From the NCBI GenBank assembly GCA_021772985.1, contig JAJFKX010000056.1:1-64000 (forward strand): DNA of 64,000 bases, written 5' to 3'. The notes beneath the pieces are model-generated. The model made no database searches and was not told the origin of the DNA. It saw nothing but the letters and a program-made list of their open reading frames with translations. The position numbers and the translations under genes were made by a program. Source of the DNA: Gammaproteobacteria bacterium (GTDB lineage: Bacteria > Pseudomonadota > Gammaproteobacteria > Xanthomonadales > Wenzhouxiangellaceae). Below, piece after piece: positions 44,699 to 54,242 of the stretch (the first letter of the stretch is position 1; every line of letters starts with the position of its first letter).

Positions 44699-44840
44699 TC
44701 ATTATGATCTAATTCCCTGATAAGCTGAAATGAGAGCCACCAAGGTGGTAATCAAAGCAAAGAGTCTCTAGGTAGTAGAGTGAGATCTCAATCAAGAACA
44801 TGAATAGCTGATAAGCAAGCATGACATTGATAGATCGAGC

Positions 44841-45254
44841 TTATGCATCAACCTTTCCTCGCAATGATTTGAGCTTGCCTTTTTTTGTTTTGCTGTCCAA
44901 CCGTTTGCGGTTGGAAGATCTGGATGGCTTGGTCGGTTTGCGCTTTTTCTTTATTACCGTTGCTGCTTTGATCAGTTCCCGCAAGCGTTGCAATGCGTCG
45001 TTACGGTTATGTTCCTGGGTGCGGAATTGTTGGGCTTTGATGACGACTACGCCATCGGTGGTAATGCGTTGGTCATTGAAGTTGAGCAGACGTTGCTTGT
45101 AAAAATCCGGTAACGATGAGGCTTGGATGTCAAAGCGCAGATGGACTGCTGAGGATACTTTGTTGACGTTTTGGCCGCCGGCGCCCTGGGCGCGGATGAA
45201 ATTCAGCTCAATTTCGGTGTCGGGGATGGTGACTTGTTCAGAAATTTTCAGCAT
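44841..45254 (-). CDS. arfB: Peptidyl-tRNA hydrolase ArfB
   Basis: 137 residues with the release-factor-like domain (IELNFIRAQGAGGQNVNKVSSAVHLRFDI; GGQ at 26-28) and the basic C-terminal tail (KKKRKPTKPSRSSNRKRLDSKTKKGKLKSLRGK) that enters the empty mRNA channel. ArfB rescues stalled ribosomes by hydrolysing peptidyl-tRNA. The order of domains and the length are normal. A short, damaged copy of its 5' end lies about 720 bp upstream at 45934-45990. Confidence 0.95.
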   Translation of the reverse strand: MLKISEQVTIPDTEIELNFIRAQGAGGQNVNKVSSAVHLRFDIQASSLPDFYKQRLLNFNDQRITTDGVVVIKAQQFRTQEHNRNDALQRLRELIKAATVIKKKRKPTKPSRSSNRKRLDSKTKKGKLKSLRGKVDA

Positions 45255-45441
45255 GACACGTATTGTAATGTTCGTGCCCAGCTTTTCCAGTCACTGAAAT
45301 ACCGAGTTAATTATTGCCTGGTCTAGCGGCGTAATATCGGCCTTGTGCCATTACAGCTCTACTGCTGAAATGAGCCTGGTTTCAGCGTTACCGCAACCAC
45401 TTGCGATGCCTGGTGTTTTCCCAGCGTTGGGTTTCCAATGT

Positions 45442-45570
45442 TTAGCGGGTTTTATCAATATCCAGAAAAGCCTTGGTTTCGAGCTTGGCTTTTTTCGCGG
45501 CTTTTTTCTCTTTAGGGGTTAATAGTGCTTTCTTTTTGCTTTCTTTGGCGCTGTTGCGTCCCTTGGACAT
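45442..45570 (-). CDS. Small lysine-rich protein
   Basis: 42 residues from the ATG at 45570, preceded by AGGAGATG, reading KGRNSAKESKKKALLTP then KEKKAAKKAKLETK. Short basic proteins of this type are common as conserved hypotheticals in gammaproteobacteria; a role in nucleic-acid or ribosome contact is likely from composition but not established. The 71 codons before this ATG are open but have no supporting ribosome-binding site, so I leave them out. Confidence 0.7.
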   Translation of the reverse strand: MSKGRNSAKESKKKALLTPKEKKAAKKAKLETKAFLDIDKTR

Positions 45571-45933
45571 GTTACATCTCCTGATGCGTTGTTGGGTAAG
45601 GCTGTTGGCAGGTCCTTCAAAAGGGCCAGGCCAGTTAGTGTCCAAACTAAGCTTGTGAAGATACTCCGGGTCGATGCAAATAATCCGTACCGCACGGGCC
45701 GTGAAATATCTTGCTATCTGGCAGCGGGAATGCCGTAGATGGTGAGGATAGTCGAGATTGCTTATTGTAGCATTAATCAACAATCCGGCTTATGGCCTGG
45801 TTGCAGTGTAAGGGAGGACATGGGCTGGTGTGGTCAGCCACGATAAACTTAAGCGAACCATTTAAGTTGATGATTTGACTTGATCCTGTGGTTTACTTTC
45901 TTTTATTTTTTATGTGATGGGTGGCTATATTCT

Positions 45934-45990
45934 CCGGTGTCGGGGATGGTGACATGGTCGGAGACTTTTAGCATGACACCTATTGTAATG
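45934..45990 (-). pseudogene. Remnant duplicate of the arfB 5' end
   Basis: About 57 bp match 45214-45270, including CGGTGTCGGGGATGGTGAC, the start codon region and the flanking ATTGTAATG. On the minus strand it would read MLKVSDHVTIPDTG before the similarity ends. The rest of the gene is missing. It shows a past duplication spanning about 720 bp that included the intervening small gene or a rearranged end. Confidence 0.75.
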
Positions 45991-46053
45991 CTGGTAGCCT
46001 GTCTAGCCCATCGTAATAACCATTGATGTAGATGAGTGTCATATTTATCCCGA

Positions 46054-46662
46054 TTAGAGGATCGCTTCTATTCGCTCGATGAGTTCCAGTTGGTAGATCA
46101 GGTCGTGGTCATAGTCTAACTTTTCGGTATCCAGGACCAGCACCTCGCTCATGGTGTAGTCTGCCACCCAATTCTCGTAGAGTTTCTCGAGCCGCTTCAA
46201 ATAGGCCAGCGGAATGTCCTGTTCCATTTCGCGACCGCGCTGTTTGATCCGGCGGCGCAGTGTTCGTATAGAACATTTAACGTAGATTAAGAGATCAGGT
46301 GGTTGTATGGCCTCAAGAATCGTCTGGTAAAAATCCCAATAGGTTTTGAAGTCTCGATCATCCATGCCACCCATGGCATGCAGCGCAGTCGCAAAAATTT
46401 CGGCATCTTCAAAAATAGTGCGATCCAGCGCAACCACACCCTCGCATCGATCAAACGCGCGATGTAAACGGAATTTGTTGCTCAGAAAGTATATTTGCGA
46501 ATGAAACGCCCAGCGCTGCATGTCTTCATAAAACGATGGCAGATAGGGGTTGTCATCATTCGGCTCGTAAAACGGCTGAACACCGAACTGGCGTGACAAA
46601 AAGTCGACCAGCGTGGATTTACCGCTACCCATGTTACCGGCGATTGCGATGGTTTTTTTCAT
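46054..46662 (-). CDS. Deoxynucleoside kinase
   Basis: 202 residues: P-loop AIAGNMGSGKSTLVDFL, the substrate motif LDRTIFEDAEIF, and a lid RRRIKQRGREME. These are features of dNK/dGK/dAK-type deoxynucleoside kinases, which salvage deoxynucleosides to monophosphates. It lies alone among defence genes; phage and defence islands often carry dNTP-metabolism genes, but the gene here looks like an ordinary house-keeping type. Confidence 0.88.
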   Translation of the reverse strand: MKKTIAIAGNMGSGKSTLVDFLSRQFGVQPFYEPNDDNPYLPSFYEDMQRWAFHSQIYFLSNKFRLHRAFDRCEGVVALDRTIFEDAEIFATALHAMGGMDDRDFKTYWDFYQTILEAIQPPDLLIYVKCSIRTLRRRIKQRGREMEQDIPLAYLKRLEKLYENWVADYTMSEVLVLDTEKLDYDHDLIYQLELIERIEAIL

Positions 46663-46832
46663 GGGGGGATGTTATCGCATTTGGGGTGTGGGGGCTTAGA
46701 TGGTGAATGATTCTCTTTGGAAGTGATGACCCTCAAGGGGAAAGATCAGCTTTGCCATCTAGTTTAATTAAATTAAAGAAATGGGTGTCTGTTTTCTTAG
46801 TTAGAGTAATAATTGTCAGGTATTTTCGTATG

Positions 46833-47672
46833 CTAGAACGACGCACGGAACTGTGTTGCATTGAGATTCACATGAGATGCTATATTTCCATTGAGCTGGA
46901 ATAGTCTTGTGTCATATGAAAAGTCGAACACCCGATAAAGCGAGAAATTTTCTGAACATTCTTTTGAAAAGGAAAGCTCGTTAACAGATAACAAAAATGG
47001 TTGGTACTTGCCTGCATTTGTCGTTTTGACTTCAATGAAACGCGGCTCATCAGTTTCACCGAAAAACGAACGAATATCGTAACCAACACCGTCACCCTTC
47101 TCTTTACTGGTCCATTCAATATCGTCTGCCAAATCTTTTCTTCCCATGTTCTGTAGCCTACACTTTTCAAACTCCAAAACAAACCCTTCACCCAGCTCAC
47201 CCAACCGCCTGTTTCTCGCCTCCTTTTCAGCGTAGCTGATACGCAAAGGCGATCGAGACTGAGAGTCTCGAACCGACATATGCAATACCATCTCAGGTGG
47301 CTCCACTACGATGTTATCAATTCGATCAGGACAGGTTTGTGCGGCACATCGGCCAATCAGTGCGCCCTCAGCAGATTTCAGCATTTGATCTGAGATAGCA
47401 ATACGTTCCAGAACTACCATTTCGAGAAGCTCCTGATAGTTCCAAGCTGGTTTATATCCGCGGATGTAGATATGGCCAGCTCTTATGAGAACGGCACTGA
47501 TGTTTTGGTGTTTGTACTCAATCGAACCATCAGAGCGATTATTTAACTTGCTCTGAAGTGCACGACGATGAGCTGCTTTGCTGTAATTCTTGCCGAGGCA
47601 CTCAGAATTAAGCATGTCAAAATAATCAGCAACTATTGCCTCGCATTCAAGTTGAGACCACTGTTTGTCCAA
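46833..47672 (-). CDS. DUF3883 nuclease-like protein
   Basis: 279 residues. The C-terminal part carries a DUF3883 domain: LGEGFVLEFEKCRLQNMGR, DDIEWTSKEKGDGVGYDIRSF, RFIEVKTTN and SFSKECSENFSLYRVFDF. The D...ExK pattern matches a PD-(D/E)xK fold, so a nuclease role is likely. The N-terminal part (residues 1-150) is unassigned. The start is TTG with a very strong ribosome-binding site (GGAGGAGGAG), which decides it. It faces away from the methyltransferase operon across 677 bp and is the obvious candidate restriction component. Confidence 0.8.
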   Translation of the reverse strand: MDKQWSQLECEAIVADYFDMLNSECLGKNYSKAAHRRALQSKLNNRSDGSIEYKHQNISAVLIRAGHIYIRGYKPAWNYQELLEMVVLERIAISDQMLKSAEGALIGRCAAQTCPDRIDNIVVEPPEMVLHMSVRDSQSRSPLRISYAEKEARNRRLGELGEGFVLEFEKCRLQNMGRKDLADDIEWTSKEKGDGVGYDIRSFFGETDEPRFIEVKTTNAGKYQPFLLSVNELSFSKECSENFSLYRVFDFSYDTRLFQLNGNIASHVNLNATQFRASF

Positions 47673-48349
47673 GCTTAATCTCCTCCTCCGGTCTCAGGTT
47701 GATTCAAATCTTCCACAGTCAGTCGTTTAGTGAGGCTGGTGTTCATTATTCTTCGAGCATCTGCTTTATCCATTCGGATATATGAATATCAACTTTGAGC
47801 ATCAGACTAAAGCCTAAGTTTTGGATTGACGTGAAGCATAAAAACGCTAATGATAGGAATTGTGTTGTTGAAATAAGTTGACCCTTATTGTAGAAGATTT
47901 CTTACGAGAGTGAGAACTATCACTTATGACTTAATCGAGAAGTTAATGGTAGAGAGACTTACAGCCCACCAGTGAAAATAGAATAATTGGTGTGCAGCAT
48001 TTTTCAACTTGGTTGCTGATCGTATGAGATCTTTGACTTGGAATCTGATAACTCTTGTCAGGACAGTGACTTGTCTTAGAATACAAGAATACTCTCTCTC
48101 AGCTACGCAGAGCACGAACCATTTCTAAGCAAGAAAATGCTACTATTGTTTACGAAGAATGAGAATAAGCTTTACTGATTTCGAGAATGCTTAACTTACG
48201 GTTGTAAAATTAAATTGACTTGAGAGATTTATTAGAACAAATCGTCACAACCGTGAATACTCGACATTTGATCGGAATTTTGGCAAGGTAATCATTCTGA
48301 AAGAGGGACCCGCAATGACTGAGGTCATGTTCGAAAAGCAAATACACGC
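47673..48349. other. 677-bp intergenic region between divergent defence genes
   Basis: AT-rich, no ORF of credible composition, no repeat of the REP-like family. It must contain the promoters of the DUF3883 gene and of the methyltransferase operon. I see no clear C-protein box or terminator. Confidence 0.55.
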
Positions 48350-49486
48350 ATGAAACCTGAATGCAATAAGTTATTGAATTGTATAGATTTATTTTCAGGC
48401 GCCGGGGGCTTTTCGCTATCAGCCAAACTAGCTGGCCTTAAAGTCCGCCTCGCGATTGAAAACAATCCACATGCCATTGACACTTATCGAAATAACCTTT
48501 GTGAAGAAGAAGAAAACTCAACGGTTGTAATCGATAAGGACATATCAACTCTCACCCCGATTGATATCCATTCCGAACACTTCAATGATAATCCACGATG
48601 CGATCTATTGTTGGGAGGACCACCATGTCAAGGGTTTTCAGCGCATAGAATCAAGGATGCAGGAGTAGGTGATTCTCGAAATAGTCTCATCCACATTTAC
48701 TTCGAGTTTGTACGAACATTCAAACCCACTGCATTTCTCATGGAGAATGTTCCTGGAATGTTGTGGCCAAGACATAAGGACTATTTGGAGAGATTCTTCA
48801 TGGAAGCCCGTGAAGCGGAATATTTCTTATATGATCCAGTAGTTTTGGATTCACGCGACTATGGCGTCCCACAAAGACGTAAGCGTGTCTTTATTCTTGG
48901 TATAAAAAAAGGTGTAGATATATCGAATTTTATTTGGCCTCCGACAGAAAGCCACGGTAAACATGAAAAGCACCTAAAGAACCCAAACTTAACACCGTGG
49001 ATAAATTGTGCCGATGCGTTCACCAAACCTGTTCCTAAGGACGATCCAAACGATATACATATGCATCACTCCAATGAACTTGTCAATGCCTTCAAACGTA
49101 CCCCACCTAACGGCGGTAGCAGAAAAGACTCAGGACGAGTACTCAAATGTCATGAAGAATATGATGGGCACAATGATGTATACGGACGGATAGACTCGAG
49201 GGCACCTGCACCTACAATGACAACTGCATGCATAAACCCATCGAAAGGCAGATTTGTACACCCGGTAGAACATCATGGCATTACTGTAAGACAGGCTGCC
49301 CGCTTGCAGACTTTCCCTGATGATTTCATTTTTGAAGGTGGTCTTATTGCTGCCGGGCAACAAATAGGCAACGCCGTTCCGATCAAGCTTGGCCAAGTAT
49401 TGATTGAACACATAAAACCGCTGTTGGAAGCACAGCACTATGCACAAAACCCACCCGAGACCTGCAAAAAATATCAAATCGCATGA
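48350..49486 (+). CDS. C5-cytosine DNA methyltransferase
   Basis: 378 residues with the full set of C5-methyltransferase motifs: CIDLFSGAGGFS (I), LLLGGPPCQGFSAHR with the catalytic Cys (IV), FLMENVPGML (VI), YGVPQRRKRVFILG (VIII), VRQAARLQTFPDDF (IX) and QQIGNAVP (X). It methylates C5 of cytosine in a short sequence that the target-recognition region (about 215-310) decides. It is the first gene of an overlapping operon with a GHKL ATPase, a receiver protein and Vsr. The ribosome-binding site is weak. Confidence 0.93.
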   Translation: MKPECNKLLNCIDLFSGAGGFSLSAKLAGLKVRLAIENNPHAIDTYRNNLCEEEENSTVVIDKDISTLTPIDIHSEHFNDNPRCDLLLGGPPCQGFSAHRIKDAGVGDSRNSLIHIYFEFVRTFKPTAFLMENVPGMLWPRHKDYLERFFMEAREAEYFLYDPVVLDSRDYGVPQRRKRVFILGIKKGVDISNFIWPPTESHGKHEKHLKNPNLTPWINCADAFTKPVPKDDPNDIHMHHSNELVNAFKRTPPNGGSRKDSGRVLKCHEEYDGHNDVYGRIDSRAPAPTMTTACINPSKGRFVHPVEHHGITVRQAARLQTFPDDFIFEGGLIAAGQQIGNAVPIKLGQVLIEHIKPLLEAQHYAQNPPETCKKYQIA

Positions 49487-52467
49487 TCAGCGGGATTTCA
49501 TTTCAAACAAGGGCGCGTACGGTCGATCACTTGGGCCGGGAGCAGATTGCCGACACACCTACAGCAGTATCTGAACTTTGGAAAAATGCCTTTGATGCCT
49601 ATGCGCGCCATGTGGAACTGGGTATCTATGATGGGGAACAGCCCGTTGCCGCCATGATTGATGACGGACATGGGATGAATCGGGAAGAATTCATTAATCG
49701 CTGGTTGGTGGTCGGTACTGAATCCAAAGTTACATCAAAAAAAACACCCTTGTCTGGTAGAAACGGTCTCCGCCCGCGGACTCGCCAAGGCCAAAAAGGA
49801 ATAGGTAGGCTATCGTGTGCAAACCTTGGATCGACTCTTTTCCTTATATCGAAAAGGTCTGAATCGGATTTTGTCGCTTCACTGGTTGATTGGAGACTGT
49901 TCGAAAACCCCTTCCTTAACCTAGCTGATATTCAGCTACCGGTTGCGGAATTTCCAGATAAAAATGAGATTTTTGAGCAGCTTCCAAGCCTTATTAACGA
50001 ATTGGTTGAAAATATCAAAGGGGGCGGTGCTGATAAACATCGCAGCCAAAGAATCAAAGAAGCATGGTCGGCCTTTGACGAGCTACATCGCGATGAAATC
50101 AAAGAAGGCATCGCCACCAGGTCCCAACAGCCTTCTGAAGCGATCATCACCGAGTTGCAATGCTTGCCCTTCGATGAGCGCCACCTCGATCAATGGCAGG
50201 TCTGGACAGACAAGGGAACACATGGAACTGCCTTGCTAATTGCCAACATAAACTACGATCTGCGCATACAACTACAAGAACAGATCTCGGATTCGTCAGC
50301 GAAGAATACTAAAGATCGTTTTTTTGAAACTTTGTCGAGTTTTGTGGATCCCTTCGTTGATCCCTCTCAACCGGAAGTGAACGCGGTTGATCATCAATTT
50401 TCTTACGCCGTTAAAACCTGGATAGAAGAGAAATCAAAGTTAATCCTTGGTTCCGATAAGCAATTTGACCTGCATACTATCGAACCAATGGAACATCAAA
50501 TCATAGGAACCATTGATGAAAAAGGCATATTCAAAGGCAAGGTGAAAGCATTTGGAGAGTGGATTCCAGATGATTGCGTCATTGAGCCACCCAAAGATCT
50601 GAAGATACCAAAACGCGTTGACAGCAAAGTTGGACCCTTCGACTTCTTTATTTCATCTATGGAATTTAGCTTAATTAATAGCACTCACACAAAAGATGAA
50701 TATGAATATTTTCGTGAGGTAGCTGAACGCTATGCTGGTTTTATGATCTTTCGTGATGGTTTAAGAGTAATGCCGTTCGGACGGACCGATAATGATTTTT
50801 TTGAAATCGAGCATCGCAGAAGCAAAAGTGCAGGACGCGAGTTTTGGAATCATCGGCAAATGTTCGGCCGCCTTGCTATCAGCAGACTGAACAACCCCAA
50901 TTTGAAGGATAAAGCCGGCCGAGAAGGTCTATTGGATAACCGCGCAGCTAAAGCGTTAAAAGAGCTTGTGTCGAATATTTTGATGACATTGGCCAGACGA
51001 TATTTCGGTTCCGCTTCCGATATACGTAATGAAGTCCTTCCTGAAATAAGGGAAACGAATCAGAAGAAACGAGCAGCAGAAGCACGTAATGCCCTCAGGA
51101 AAAGCCAACGTAAAAAGTTCAGGTCGCGTCTCAAGAAATTAACTGCCGAGCTACCGAGTTTTGCCGAGGAAGTATCGACCTATTCAGCAAACCTTAATTT
51201 AAACAATGAATCGGATATTGCAGAAGCCCAAAGTACCGTCGAAAGTTTCAAAGATCGCTTATCGGATTTTCGACTGCCCGGAGCTCCTACGAAATTGGGT
51301 ACATCGAAGGAAAGTTATACAAAATTCCGGGAAGAAATGCGCGCACTTCATTCCGATGTTGCTTCGCTTACAGAATTCTTGGATCAGGAAATAGAGCGAG
51401 TAAAGCCAACAAATCCCCAGGAACTTCTGGAAAAACAAGTGGCTAGGAACGCAGCACAACTACATCGACGGATTCAGGAGTGGAAAAAAAGCATTCAAGC
51501 TCTACAAAAAGCTGAATACAACCGCATTCATGAACTCATCAAACAGAGAAACAAAATTTTCCACGCCGAAGCTATTCCGCTTATCCATCAGTTGGAAACA
51601 GGGAAACAAAGTTTCTCTGAAATCTCCAAACACTTGGAACTCATAAAGCTGAAATTGGACGATGAAAATGAAGATCTATTCGTTCCCTATATCGGCGCTC
51701 TTGAGAGTTTGGCGGAAAGCATTGACCTCGAGCATCTGGCCACTTTCGGCATGGAGGAATTGAGTGATCTAAGAAGCGAATTAAATAGATTGAACAGCCT
51801 CGCGCAACTTGGAATCGCGGTTGAAATTGTCGGCCACGAGCTGCAATCCTATGACGAAATAATTGGATCAGGGTTACGTCGGCTACCGGAGAAGGTGCGG
51901 AAAGGAAAAGCAGCAAAAGATATTGAATTCGGATACGAAGGTTTGACGGATCAATTGCGGTTTTTGTCACCGCTAAGGCTTGCTGGTCAGAAGATCCAGA
52001 AATGGATCACTGGTGAGGAAATATACTCATATCTGAATGACTTCTTCAAAATTACACTAACAAAAAGCAAAATAACCTTTACGGCATCGCCAGAATTCAG
52101 ACAATTCAGAGTTTATGATCAACAATCAAGACTACTGCCGGTCTTCATCAATTTGATGAACAACAGTGTGTACTGGTTAAGCGTGAGTGAAAACGATGAA
52201 CGCCGAATCACCTTTGATGTTGTGGGGGAAGAAATTGTCGTTTCCGACAACGGCCCGGGGATCGAGCCGGAAGATATTGAAAATCTTTTTACTCTTTTTT
52301 TCACTAAAAAAATACGCGGCGGCAGAGGGGTTGGACTCTATTTATGCAAGGTCAACCTCGCCGCAGGCAACCATCGCATCAAGTATGAGCCGTCTTCCAT
52401 CGGCATGCCTTATAACGGCGCAAATTTTTTGATTAACTTTAGGGGAGCTGAGTTCAATGACGAATGA
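49483..52467 (+). CDS. Dual GHKL protein: MORC-like ATPase plus histidine-kinase core
   Basis: 994 residues. The N-terminus is a GHKL ATPase of the MORC/MutL-like type: TAVSELWKNAFDAYA (Asn 35), MIDDGHGM (60-65), and a lid RQGQKGIGRLSCANLGS. A long helical, coiled-coil middle (about 530-730) follows. The last 210 residues read as a full histidine-kinase core: LGIAVEIVGHELQSYDE with His 785 as candidate phosphoacceptor, N-box INLMNNSVYWL (893-894), G1 VSDNGPGIE (Asp 922), and G2 GGRGVGLYLCKVNL. Seen: both ATP sites. Known: GHKL/MORC proteins sit in some restriction systems (Iyer et al. 2008). Inferred: a sensor kinase in a defence operon. It overlaps its neighbours by 4 and 11 nt. Confidence 0.85.
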   Translation: MISGISFQTRARTVDHLGREQIADTPTAVSELWKNAFDAYARHVELGIYDGEQPVAAMIDDGHGMNREEFINRWLVVGTESKVTSKKTPLSGRNGLRPRTRQGQKGIGRLSCANLGSTLFLISKRSESDFVASLVDWRLFENPFLNLADIQLPVAEFPDKNEIFEQLPSLINELVENIKGGGADKHRSQRIKEAWSAFDELHRDEIKEGIATRSQQPSEAIITELQCLPFDERHLDQWQVWTDKGTHGTALLIANINYDLRIQLQEQISDSSAKNTKDRFFETLSSFVDPFVDPSQPEVNAVDHQFSYAVKTWIEEKSKLILGSDKQFDLHTIEPMEHQIIGTIDEKGIFKGKVKAFGEWIPDDCVIEPPKDLKIPKRVDSKVGPFDFFISSMEFSLINSTHTKDEYEYFREVAERYAGFMIFRDGLRVMPFGRTDNDFFEIEHRRSKSAGREFWNHRQMFGRLAISRLNNPNLKDKAGREGLLDNRAAKALKELVSNILMTLARRYFGSASDIRNEVLPEIRETNQKKRAAEARNALRKSQRKKFRSRLKKLTAELPSFAEEVSTYSANLNLNNESDIAEAQSTVESFKDRLSDFRLPGAPTKLGTSKESYTKFREEMRALHSDVASLTEFLDQEIERVKPTNPQELLEKQVARNAAQLHRRIQEWKKSIQALQKAEYNRIHELIKQRNKIFHAEAIPLIHQLETGKQSFSEISKHLELIKLKLDDENEDLFVPYIGALESLAESIDLEHLATFGMEELSDLRSELNRLNSLAQLGIAVEIVGHELQSYDEIIGSGLRRLPEKVRKGKAAKDIEFGYEGLTDQLRFLSPLRLAGQKIQKWITGEEIYSYLNDFFKITLTKSKITFTASPEFRQFRVYDQQSRLLPVFINLMNNSVYWLSVSENDERRITFDVVGEEIVVSDNGPGIEPEDIENLFTLFFTKKIRGGRGVGLYLCKVNLAAGNHRIKYEPSSIGMPYNGANFLINFRGAEFNDE

Positions 52468-54205
52468 ATACTATTCCGAATTCATAGAAAAAGCCTTCAT
52501 CAAACCCATTCGTTCTGTTCTGATTGTTGATGATGATTATCCCACATTCGATGAAATTCTCAGCGCCCCCATCAATTCTGAAGGACATCTTGAAATCACT
52601 TCAGGAAAAAGGTGGCACCAGAGTCAAAAACACATATGGAACGTAATAAAAGCCTTTAGATCATCAAACCGTCCACTGCTTGTAGATATTCATGATGGAA
52701 CAGACTTAGCAAAAGATGGGCAAGCAAATGTCACAGCCCATCTTCATCAAACTGATCTACTGATTCTAGATTACGAGCTCGATAAATCGAGACAAGGCGA
52801 CGGCACACAGGCTGTTGAAATTATCCGTAGCCTCATGAAAAACGACCACTTTAATTTGGTGATCGTTCATACACGTGAGAGTTTGGACAATGTGTTTAAC
52901 GCCATCTTGGTTGGGCTTATGGCACCTCATGAAAATATTCTTTCAGATACGGAGCTAACTGAAGCTCAAACGCTGGTTGAAGAAATTGAAGATGACAATG
53001 ATGGTTTTATAGACCAGATACTCAATACCGTAGCAACAGAACAGTATTTTGATTTCAGAAGATGTCCTAAATATCTCCGAAAAATGGGTATGGGAAAAGA
53101 ACCTTACTCTGCATTCAAAAGTTTGTACGACTCAAGCGGATGCGATAGAAACAACGCAAGCCTGATATTTAAATATGCATTAAAAGAGCACGAAAATGGC
53201 CTTCTCAATAAAATGAACATTAACTCCGATAAAGAGTTAAGCTGGTCAAATGAAACAAACAAATGGATTCGATCGGATTCCGTTTTTATCGCATTTTCAC
53301 AAAAATCCAGCAAACTCAACCTGCTCACAGAACTCCAAAGCGCATTAAATGATTGGAACCCTCACCCCTCCAGGCTCTTCCTAACCATGCTAAGAGCTGA
53401 AATGGATGAGCTTGGAGTGGTTGCCCAAAGCCATGCCTTGGACAACAAGTATGCACTTGCCCATTGGTATCATCACCTTCTTTCAGCTGACGGTTCTGAA
53501 CAGCGTTGGGACGTTTCGAAAAGCGTTTCTCGTCATTCAGATCAATTACTGAGCACAATACTCCCTCGGGTTGAAAGATTTGCAACAGACTTGGTAAACA
53601 ATGAACGAATGAGTGATGACGCCGGCATGATCTGCAAAAATCACTTCAAAGTGGATTTAACAAATGTCGATATAAAACGCAAAGCAGAACGAGAGCATTT
53701 TGTTTTCGTGTGCAGTAAAAAACCTGAGGGATGGCACCTTAGATCAGGGCATGTTTTTGTCATGCAAGAGAAATATTGGGTCTGCTTATCACCGGCATGT
53801 GACATGGTTCCATCACAAATACCCCCTTATCATAAAGATGCATTCGGAAATAAATTGCCGTTTATTGCAGTTAAACTTTCTGAGGTAAGCAATTATAAAG
53901 AAATTAAAACTGATAAATTAAAAAGATATGTATTTCTAAGAATTGATACAGATATGAAAAGCTTTAGTTTCGCACAAAAAAATGACTCAAAACCTGAGTG
54001 GCACTTACTCTATGCAAACAACAAAGGCGAATTTGAAAACAATACATTTAATTTATTTATCTCACAAGCTGAGCAAGGCGCAACACGACTAGTTTTTAAT
54101 AGACATCAGGCAACAGTTGTCAGCCAAATCCGATACGAATATACCCTAAATCTGATACAAAAGCTTGGAATTTCAATGACACGCGTTGGTCTCGATTTTG
54201 TATGA
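52457..54205 (+). CDS. Receiver-domain protein of a defence operon
   Basis: 582 residues. An N-terminal receiver domain is seen: SVLIVDDDYPTFDEIL (acidic pair 25-27), DLLILDYELDKSR (phosphoacceptor Asp 105) and VIVHTRES (Thr 139), with a longer-than-usual insertion before the Asp. The remaining 430 residues are a long unassigned region (LNDWNPHPSRLFLTMLRAEMDELG, then WVCLSPACDMVPSQIPPY) with no nuclease motif that I can identify. It overlaps the GHKL/HK gene by 11 nt, so phosphotransfer from the histidine-kinase-like end of that protein is the natural hypothesis. Similar receiver proteins are known in Pfam as Response_reg_2. Confidence 0.8.
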   Translation: MTNEYYSEFIEKAFIKPIRSVLIVDDDYPTFDEILSAPINSEGHLEITSGKRWHQSQKHIWNVIKAFRSSNRPLLVDIHDGTDLAKDGQANVTAHLHQTDLLILDYELDKSRQGDGTQAVEIIRSLMKNDHFNLVIVHTRESLDNVFNAILVGLMAPHENILSDTELTEAQTLVEEIEDDNDGFIDQILNTVATEQYFDFRRCPKYLRKMGMGKEPYSAFKSLYDSSGCDRNNASLIFKYALKEHENGLLNKMNINSDKELSWSNETNKWIRSDSVFIAFSQKSSKLNLLTELQSALNDWNPHPSRLFLTMLRAEMDELGVVAQSHALDNKYALAHWYHHLLSADGSEQRWDVSKSVSRHSDQLLSTILPRVERFATDLVNNERMSDDAGMICKNHFKVDLTNVDIKRKAEREHFVFVCSKKPEGWHLRSGHVFVMQEKYWVCLSPACDMVPSQIPPYHKDAFGNKLPFIAVKLSEVSNYKEIKTDKLKRYVFLRIDTDMKSFSFAQKNDSKPEWHLLYANNKGEFENNTFNLFISQAEQGATRLVFNRHQATVVSQIRYEYTLNLIQKLGISMTRVGLDFV

Positions 54206-54242
54206 ATTGAAATCGAATTTTTCTTATAATGCAAGAGATCAA

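Noticed and set aside
47924-48115. 63-codon frame in the divergent intergenic region
   Set aside because: Composition is not protein-like, and no start signal is seen.
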